From NCBI GenBank assembly GCA_913061075.1, contig CAJXSK010000004.1, positions 124,001-188,000 of the forward strand: a DNA stretch of 64,000 bases, given 5' to 3'. The notes under the pieces were generated by a model. The model made no database searches, was not told where the DNA came from, and saw only the letters and a list, made by a program, of their open reading frames with translations. This stretch comes from an uncultured Piscirickettsiaceae bacterium (lineage in GTDB: Bacteria > Pseudomonadota > Gammaproteobacteria > Methylococcales > Cycloclasticaceae). The translations under genes and the position numbers were made by a program. Shown piece after piece: positions 58,016-64,000 of this stretch (its first letter is position 1; the number at the start of each line of letters is the position of its first letter).

Positions 58016-59271
58016 GCTTGTTGCTAGATGCCTTAAAACAGGCTGAAAAAGAGAAAAATGCTGAAAAAGGCAATGACACTGAGCAACAAGAACGCGCTAC
58101 TAAATCTGTAGAGCTATCTAAAGACGCATCGGTTTCAGAAGAGCGTGCACAGCCTGTCGTCAATATTGGTCTAAATAAACAAAGCGTGGTCAGCGAAAAC
58201 GAGATTCAATTTGAAGAAGTTGAATCAGAAGATATAAGGCCTCACTCATTCGTAACGAGTGAACCTATTTCGCAGGTTGCGGCTGAAGTTAAAAACACCC
58301 AAGAAACGCCAACCGGTGATGTGGCCCTTGATGCTAGCTTAAATGTGTTTGCTGTAGGAAATACACAACCTAGGGCGGCCTCTTTTAAAAAAACATCGGC
58401 CATTGCAGCAGTTGCTATTGCAATTATGATGCTGATGGCTGGTGTATTGATTTACTTAGAAAATGAATCAACAAATGAGGTGTCTGAACAGATTCTAGAA
58501 GATGATCCCTTGTTTGAAGAGCAAAAACAGCAAAACAGTAAAGAAGTAGTGGTTTCCCAGGCACCTGTACAGGCTGCAGCCAATATCATTTCCAATATTA
58601 AAAATACAGGTATGGAATTACAGGCTGATTCACAAGATAAATCGCCAAGCATGGCTATTGAGACGAATATTAAGATTAAAAAAAGGGTTATTTCAACGGG
58701 TGTTTATTCACAGTTGGACTCTGCATACCAAGCATTGAAAATAGGCAATTTAGGGTTGGCAAAATCCATATATTCAAAAGTGCTTAAATCAAGGCCTAAT
58801 CAAGTAGATGCCTTATTAGGGCTTGCAAATATTGAAAGTCATCAAGGCGCAAAACGAAACGCGCGAGAGCTATATGAAAAAGTCCTTGTTCAAGAAGCGA
58901 CAAACACAACGGCACAAATAGGATTACTACAAACGTATTCAGATAAAGCACCGTTAGCCAAACAACATGTGTTGGAAGATCTATCGAATAAGTATCCCAA
59001 TAATATAAATATTTTGATGGCGTTGGGCGAGTCATTGTCATCGCAGTCAAAGTGGCCACGGGCCCAAGAGGTTTATTTTAAAGGGGTTTCTTTGCAACCG
59101 AATAGCACCACGTTTACTTACAACTTGGGTGTAAGTTTAGATCAATTAGGTAAAACGGCTGCTGCTATTACCTATTACAAAAAAGCAGTTAGTTTGAATA
59201 AGAAGGCATCTAACCCTTTGGACATGAGTGTGATAACAAAAAGGTTACAGGAACTTGGAGAAGTGAAATGA
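58012..59271 (+). CDS. mshN: MshN-like inner-membrane TPR protein
   Basis: A 419-residue bitopic protein: the cytoplasmic N-terminus starts MSLLLDALKQAEKEK, the motif common to MshN and GspB-like proteins. A membrane helix lies at about 124-146, and several tetratricopeptide repeats cover about residues 230-400 (YQALKIGNLGLAKSIYSKVLKSRP). MshN is thought to be a scaffold of the pilus base. It overlaps both neighbours by 4 bp. Confidence 0.85.
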   Translation: MSLLLDALKQAEKEKNAEKGNDTEQQERATKSVELSKDASVSEERAQPVVNIGLNKQSVVSENEIQFEEVESEDIRPHSFVTSEPISQVAAEVKNTQETPTGDVALDASLNVFAVGNTQPRAASFKKTSAIAAVAIAIMMLMAGVLIYLENESTNEVSEQILEDDPLFEEQKQQNSKEVVVSQAPVQAAANIISNIKNTGMELQADSQDKSPSMAIETNIKIKKRVISTGVYSQLDSAYQALKIGNLGLAKSIYSKVLKSRPNQVDALLGLANIESHQGAKRNARELYEKVLVQEATNTTAQIGLLQTYSDKAPLAKQHVLEDLSNKYPNNINILMALGESLSSQSKWPRAQEVYFKGVSLQPNSTTFTYNLGVSLDQLGKTAAAITYYKKAVSLNKKASNPLDMSVITKRLQELGEVK

Positions 59272-60974
59272 GTGACGCTCAACCTAAAAAAAGAATAGGT
59301 GATCAGTTAATCGATAAAGGGATTATTTCACTTGATCAGCTTAAAATTGCCTTACAAGAACAGAAAATTAGTGGTAATCAATTAGGTAAAGTGCTTATAG
59401 ATATGGGCTTTCTAACAGAAAGCTTGTTAAAAGAAGTATTAAGTGATGGAGTTAGCGATGAGACGATTAATTTGGAAGAAGTTGTCCCAGATGAAGATGC
59501 AATCGCTCTAATAAAAAAATCTTTGGCAGAACAATTAAATGTTTTGCCATGTAATTACAATAAAAAAAATAAAACATTGCAGTTAGCAATGGCGGATACG
59601 TTCGATATTATAGCGTTGGATAAAATTAAGTCTATTATTCCTGCGGACATTCTAGTCATGCCTATTTTGGCCGGGATTAAAGAAATTCAAAGTAATATTG
59701 ACCATTTTTATGGTTATGAACTGTCAATTGACGGTATTTTGCGAGAGATCGAAACGGGTGAGTATGATGCGATTAGTCAACGCGTAGCGGCTTCAGAATA
59801 TACTCACCCATTAGTAAGGTTAGTGGACGCTTTTCTAACAGACGCGGTGAAACGCGGCGCGTCGGATATTCATTTTGAACCCGAAGAAGGTTTTTTAAGG
59901 ATTCGTTACAGAATTGATGGCGTGTTACACCAAATTAGAAGCTTGCATAATAAGTATTGGTCATCAATCGTTGTGCGCTTAAAAGTTATGTCTACGATGG
60001 ATTTAGCAGAAACTAGGGCACCGCAAGATGGGCGGATTCATCTTAAAGTTGCAGGTCACCCTATTGATTTTCGTGTGGCAGCGCAACCAACGATTCATGG
60101 TGAGAACTTTGTTTTAAGGATTTTAGATCGTGAAAAATCCATTGTGCCTTTGGAAGACTTAGATTTAGCTGAAGAAAACCGTCAATTATTAAAATTGATG
60201 ATGGCTCGCCCTGAAGGAATCATTTTGGTGACAGGGCCTACTGGTAGCGGTAAAACAACAACGCTTTATTCAATGTTAAGTTATTTGAATAATGAATCAG
60301 TGAACATCATGACGCTTGAAGACCCTGTTGAGTACCCGATCCCGATGATTAGACAATCATCTATTGGGCAATCTTCAAAAATGAATTTTGCAGAGGGGAT
60401 TAGGTCATTGATGCGACAAGACCCAGATATCATTCTAGTGGGCGAAATGCGTGATTTAGAAACGTCTGAAATGGGTTTTAGAGCCGCTATGACGGGTCAT
60501 CAGGTTTTTTCTACACTGCATACAAACTCGGCAATAGGCGCATTTCCGCGGTTACTTGATATAGGTGTTTTGCCCGACATTATGGCAGGTAATATTATTG
60601 GTGTTATTGGTCAGAGGTTAATTAGGCGGTTGTGCAAATCATGTAAGTCTGAACAACCGATTACAGAGGTGGAAAAGAACCTACTAGGTGATGGAGGGCT
60701 AGATTTAACGACTATATTTCATGCCGAAGGGTGTAAAGAATGCAATAACACAGGGTATAAAGGCCGAATAGCACTCTTAGAAATTTTAAGGATGGATACG
60801 GATTTAGATGAACTGGTGGTAAAAAAAGTGTCCCAGCGCGAGTTATTAGAGGCGGCAAAACAAAAAGGTTATTCGACGCTTGCAGATGATGGAATTGCGC
60901 AGGTTCTTAAAGGCCGCACCACGTTAGATGAGTTATCTCGAGTTGTCGACTTTACATCGAGGTTAGCGGGTTAA
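59268..60974 (+). CDS. mshE: MshE/GspE-type pilus extension ATPase
   Basis: A 568-residue hexameric secretion ATPase. The N-terminal MshEN domain carries a perfect 24-residue motif (R9-I-G11 to Q32), a 5-residue spacer, and a second partly degenerate copy starting at Q38; the pair is the c-di-GMP-binding site in MshE. The catalytic part has Walker A GPTGSGKT at 323-330, Walker B DPDIILVGEMRD, and a tetracysteine zinc motif (CKSCK, CKECNNTGYKGR). It overlaps mshN by 4 bp and is 1 bp before mshG. Confidence 0.94.
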   Translation: MSDAQPKKRIGDQLIDKGIISLDQLKIALQEQKISGNQLGKVLIDMGFLTESLLKEVLSDGVSDETINLEEVVPDEDAIALIKKSLAEQLNVLPCNYNKKNKTLQLAMADTFDIIALDKIKSIIPADILVMPILAGIKEIQSNIDHFYGYELSIDGILREIETGEYDAISQRVAASEYTHPLVRLVDAFLTDAVKRGASDIHFEPEEGFLRIRYRIDGVLHQIRSLHNKYWSSIVVRLKVMSTMDLAETRAPQDGRIHLKVAGHPIDFRVAAQPTIHGENFVLRILDREKSIVPLEDLDLAEENRQLLKLMMARPEGIILVTGPTGSGKTTTLYSMLSYLNNESVNIMTLEDPVEYPIPMIRQSSIGQSSKMNFAEGIRSLMRQDPDIILVGEMRDLETSEMGFRAAMTGHQVFSTLHTNSAIGAFPRLLDIGVLPDIMAGNIIGVIGQRLIRRLCKSCKSEQPITEVEKNLLGDGGLDLTTIFHAEGCKECNNTGYKGRIALLEILRMDTDLDELVVKKVSQRELLEAAKQKGYSTLADDGIAQVLKGRTTLDELSRVVDFTSRLAG

Positions 60975-60975
60975 T

Positions 60976-62178
60976 ATGGCGACCTTTAGCTACAAAGCGG
61001 TTAGGCATGACGGTAAAAGAATTAGTGGCAGGCAAGATGCGCTGAATATTTACGATTTAGAGTCAAAACTTGAAAAAACTGGAACGGTTTTGATTACCGC
61101 AAAAGAAAGAACGGCGGGACTATTTGCGAGAAGAAAGAAGATAACAAGGCGGGATATTATTGACTTCTATATTTATATGGAACAAATGTTTGAAGCCGGT
61201 ATTCCTGTAGTAGAGGCGCTTGTAGACTTTAGAGATGCCTTAGAGCCTAGTCAATTTAAAAATGTTGTAAGCTCGATAATCGACCAAATTGAAAGTGGCA
61301 AATCATTATCAAAAGCGATGTCAGAATACAAAAATGTGTTCAGTAATTTAATGGTTGAGCTGGTCCGAGTCGGTGAAATGAGTGGTGAATTGGCTTCGAT
61401 CTTTGGAGAGCTTAAAAAGTCTCTTATGTGGCAAGATGAGTTAATTGTTAAAACCAAAAAAGTGATGATGTACCCCATGTTTGTGGGAACGGTTGTGTTC
61501 GGTGTATTGTGTTTTATGATGATTTATTTAGTGCCTCAAATGGTTGGGTTTATTACTGAAATGGGTGGAGAGTTGCCGTTTCATACGCTGGCATTAATTG
61601 CGGTGTCAGAGTTCTTTGTTGACTACTGGTATCTTCTATTAATATCGCCCGTTTTACTATTCATCATTACCAAGCTGCTGATTAACAATAATAGCAAAGC
61701 GAGAATGATGTTCGATAAGAACATTCTATTGATACCTTGGTTCGGGGCAATTTTAAAGAAAATAATTTTGGCTCGTTTTTCAACCAATTTTGCGTTGATG
61801 TATCGTTCTGGTATTGGGGTTTTGGACGGTTTGAAAATAACTAAAGGTGTGGTGGATAATGTGTATGTTGCTGGTGAAATTGAGTTTATTCATTCACAAG
61901 TAACCGAAGGTGTAGGTATTTCGGACGCATTTTCAAGAACCGAACTTTTCCCACCGCTCGTTATGCGGATGATTCGAGTTGGTGAACAAACAGGTGGCAT
62001 TGATAAATCTTTAGTGAATGTCAGTTATTTCTTTAATAGGGATGTAGAAGATTCAATTGAGAAGCTACAAAGCATGATAGAGCCGGCGATGACCGTTATT
62101 TTGGGTGTTATTTTAGGCTGGGTGATGATGTCTGTGTTAGGCCCCATTTATGATTTGATTGGGGGGCTAGAGCTCTGA
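60976..62178 (+). CDS. mshG: MshG/GspF-type inner-membrane platform protein
   Basis: A 400-residue polytopic protein with two T2SSF domains (about 65-190 and 265-390) and three hydrophobic helices around 165-190, 215-240 and 370-395. It recruits the assembly ATPase. Start ATFSYKAVRHDGKRISG and the signature GEMSGELASIF then GEQTGGIDKSL are the usual paired motifs. Its stop shares the A of the next gene start (overlap of one base). Confidence 0.92.
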   Translation: MATFSYKAVRHDGKRISGRQDALNIYDLESKLEKTGTVLITAKERTAGLFARRKKITRRDIIDFYIYMEQMFEAGIPVVEALVDFRDALEPSQFKNVVSSIIDQIESGKSLSKAMSEYKNVFSNLMVELVRVGEMSGELASIFGELKKSLMWQDELIVKTKKVMMYPMFVGTVVFGVLCFMMIYLVPQMVGFITEMGGELPFHTLALIAVSEFFVDYWYLLLISPVLLFIITKLLINNNSKARMMFDKNILLIPWFGAILKKIILARFSTNFALMYRSGIGVLDGLKITKGVVDNVYVAGEIEFIHSQVTEGVGISDAFSRTELFPPLVMRMIRVGEQTGGIDKSLVNVSYFFNRDVEDSIEKLQSMIEPAMTVILGVILGWVMMSVLGPIYDLIGGLEL

Positions 62179-63725
62179 TGAATAAAAAATATGCCATTTA
62201 TTTAAGTGACTCAACCTTTGTGTTTTGTGAGGTTAGTTCATTGGGCGTCGAATTGTTGTTTGAAGAGTACGCATCTAATCAAGATTTTGAAGAGAAATGT
62301 AAGGCGATTCTTGAGAAATATAAAGAGACTGATGTCGCCGTTTTTCTAGACTTAATTGGTGAAGAATATAAACACGAGTCAATTCCGCATGTGGGGGGTA
62401 AAGATAGAGAGCTTTTATTAGCTAGGAAGCAGCAATCATTATTTCCAGGGGCTGATTTAGTATGGAAAACGCACGTTGAACGTGAGAAAACGGGGCGTAA
62501 AGATGATGTTTACTTAATGATGGGTATACAGTTGCCAAAAATGGTAAAGGGTGTCTTTAGTCTATTGATTGAAAACGAACAAGCTGTTTCCGGCGTGTAT
62601 TCAATATCCATTCTGGAAACAGAACTTCAAAAGATATTGCCGAATTCGGAACAACACTTGACGATCTCTAGGGTATTAGGCAGGCAACAATCAGACCGTT
62701 CTTATAGGCAAACCTTTACTAAAAATAGAGAGATAGTCATCAGCCGAGTTACACGAGCAAAGGGCGGCGATATAGATGAGGCAATGGTTTCGTTAATGAC
62801 TGAAATTGAACGTATGCATCACTTTCTTAATGGTGCAAAACATTTGAATGCTAACCATGCCTTAAATGTTATAGGTGCATTGGGGGAGCATGAAAATCGT
62901 AAGCTTTTAAATAATAAAGCGAGTAACAATATTGAGTTTAGGTATGTTGATCTTTACGAGTTAGCATTAAAACTAGGATTAAAACGACCTAAGTCATTAC
63001 TCAGTTTGCCGGAGTTGCTAACAAATTTGGCGGTAACCAAACAGGTTAAACCACATTTTAAGCCTGAAGACTTGTGTGCAAAATTCCAACGAAATTATGT
63101 TAGTGGCCTATTGAAAAAAACATCGGTGGCGATTGTTTTGTTGGCTGTTATAGGGTCGGCAGGGTTATGGTGGGGTACTCAACACAGCAAAGATGATGTT
63201 GCTTACTTACAGGCCCAAATTGAAGAGTTAAATGGTCAACATGAAAATATCGGCATGGAATTATCTGGGGAGGATATTTCACCGCAGTTAATGAAAAGCG
63301 TGGTCGATGCTTATGATGCTATATCTAACAATCAATATGCACCAGAAGATGTGTTAGGCGTCATTGCAGAAGCCTATGTTGGCTTTCATGATATTTCTAT
63401 CTTGGAAATTAATTGGGTAACAGAAAAGTCTAACGAACGTGATGGTCAAGGAGATCAGCAGGAAGCGTTACTAGACACAATAAAGAAACCTAGGCAATTC
63501 TCTATCAAGTTAGGGCTTTCTCCATCGTTAAGTGACAGAGAGTTGGTCAACCGTGTGAATAGTTTCTCAGAATCTTTGCTTAATCATGGAAAAATAACAG
63601 ATGTTGAGCAAACTTCTGCAGCTATTAATACTCAGAGTAATGCCTCAATGGAAAGGACGGTCAACGCTGAATCTGAGGATGGAAAACCGATCGAATTTAC
63701 CTTATTGGTCACAATGAAATTATGA
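62178..63725 (+). CDS. mshI: MshI-like protein (PilM/PilN-type assembly component)
   Basis: A 515-residue protein with a cytoplasmic PilM/GspL-like N-terminal part (about 1-300), one membrane helix at 315-333, and a periplasmic C-terminus with a coiled stretch (about 335-360) and a PilN-type ferredoxin-like fold. In Vibrio the equivalent MshI lies upstream of mshL, so its place after mshG is a rearrangement of the usual order. Sequence similarity to MshI is at the level of topology, so the symbol is tentative. The stop overlaps the next start as ATGA. Confidence 0.7.
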   Translation: MNKKYAIYLSDSTFVFCEVSSLGVELLFEEYASNQDFEEKCKAILEKYKETDVAVFLDLIGEEYKHESIPHVGGKDRELLLARKQQSLFPGADLVWKTHVEREKTGRKDDVYLMMGIQLPKMVKGVFSLLIENEQAVSGVYSISILETELQKILPNSEQHLTISRVLGRQQSDRSYRQTFTKNREIVISRVTRAKGGDIDEAMVSLMTEIERMHHFLNGAKHLNANHALNVIGALGEHENRKLLNNKASNNIEFRYVDLYELALKLGLKRPKSLLSLPELLTNLAVTKQVKPHFKPEDLCAKFQRNYVSGLLKKTSVAIVLLAVIGSAGLWWGTQHSKDDVAYLQAQIEELNGQHENIGMELSGEDISPQLMKSVVDAYDAISNNQYAPEDVLGVIAEAYVGFHDISILEINWVTEKSNERDGQGDQQEALLDTIKKPRQFSIKLGLSPSLSDRELVNRVNSFSESLLNHGKITDVEQTSAAINTQSNASMERTVNAESEDGKPIEFTLLVTMKL

Positions 63726-64000
63726 TTAATAAAGAAAGAAATAATACCTGGCAGCCATTTAAATTAGAGTTAATGGCTTTGATAGGTTCCATTATGTTGG
63801 CACTGGTTTTGTTTGTTATTTTCTGGGGCGATTACCAAGCGGTTGTTACGGAGGAACAAGCAACAAATCAACAGTATGAACAACTAAGCAATAATCTTAG
63901 TGACTCCATACAAGGCAAAGCGTTATTAAAAGAGGTGGGTGCTTCGTTTAAGGCGTTAAAAGCACAAGGTTTTTATGGCGATGAAGATAGGCTAGCATTA
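63722..64000 (+). CDS. MshJ/PilO-like component, partial (cut by right edge)
   Basis: The frame starts at ATG 63722, overlapping the previous stop, and stays open to the right edge (93 residues). It has a short cytoplasmic N-terminus, one membrane helix at about residues 18-36 (LMALIGSIMLALVLFVIFW), then a charged coiled region. This matches the topology of MshJ/PilO, the partner of MshI/PilN. Identity is inferred from position and topology alone. Confidence 0.65.
   Translation, partial: MINKERNNTWQPFKLELMALIGSIMLALVLFVIFWGDYQAVVTEEQATNQQYEQLSNNLSDSIQGKALLKEVGASFKALKAQGFYGDEDRLAL

Overview
The window is a piece of chromosome from a Gram-negative gammaproteobacterium of moderate-to-low GC content. 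Supporting signs are signal peptides and lipoboxes, TonB, FadL and OmpA/MotY-type envelope proteins, an RND pump, Rsd, AceE of the homodimeric type, and an MSHA-type pilus cluster. The block rpmG-rpmB-radC-coaBC-dut-algC-argB follows the order I recall from Pseudomonas. The mixture suggests a marine Thiotrichales-like lineage (Cycloclasticus or Methylophaga relatives), but I cannot name the genus from sequence alone.

Layout. 1-3567: argS (partial, runs off the left edge) and priA, both on minus. 3568-4176: an AT-rich 609-bp gap with a cluster of DnaA-box-like sites and a hairpin followed by a T run. 4177-5387: ECF sigma factor and zinc-binding-type anti-sigma factor. 5390-9510: two-gene RND efflux operon (minus). 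9725-15563: a lipoprotein, a FemAB/GNAT-like protein, a membrane-anchored MutS-like ATPase with a MOSC protein, then Rsd with two Nudix hydrolases. 15600-21444: a tightly packed minus operon (DUF6524-like, Do-type protease, MoaB, DUF423, PepN, Ogt). 21645-25726: a 1237-residue cyclic-nucleotide-binding/rhodanese/coiled-coil protein overlapping a small Rieske protein, closed by a strong terminator. 25804-31995: ribosomal proteins L33 and L28, RadC, CoaBC, Dut, AlgC-like mutase and ArgB. 33187-39276: pyruvate dehydrogenase complex with three lipoyl domains spread over E2 and E3. 39315-43128: chalcone-isomerase-like protein, alpha/beta hydrolase, MotY/OmpA protein and ArgG. 43325-47855: a COG0523/CobW GTPase, a TonB-dependent receptor and a FadL-like channel; the first two share an upstream inverted-repeat motif. 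47847-49252: ThiE and ThiD. 49269-50554: a complete IS3-family insertion sequence, with inverted ends and a 3-bp target duplication, between thiD and metH. 50656-54785: MetH, a glutaredoxin-like protein and a tiny membrane protein. 54864-64000: MSHA/type II secretion-like pilus assembly genes (MshM, L, N, E, G, I-like, J-like), the last cut by the right edge.

Most of the window is conserved housekeeping (arginine, thiamine, methionine, CoA and dUTP metabolism, replication restart, pyruvate oxidation). The less ordinary material is the cNMP/rhodanese/coiled-coil plus Rieske pair, the CobW-TonB pair with its shared palindrome, the DnaA-box cluster beside priA, an MshM with a membrane segment and a SPOR-like tail, a MotY-like protein with what look like two OmpA-type domains, and an MshE whose N-terminus carries the tandem c-di-GMP-binding motif. 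The plus strand looked G-rich relative to C in several stretches I counted on both sides of the 3.6-4.2 kb gap, even across minus-strand genes. This suggests that the plus strand is the leading strand throughout and that the replication origin lies outside the window.
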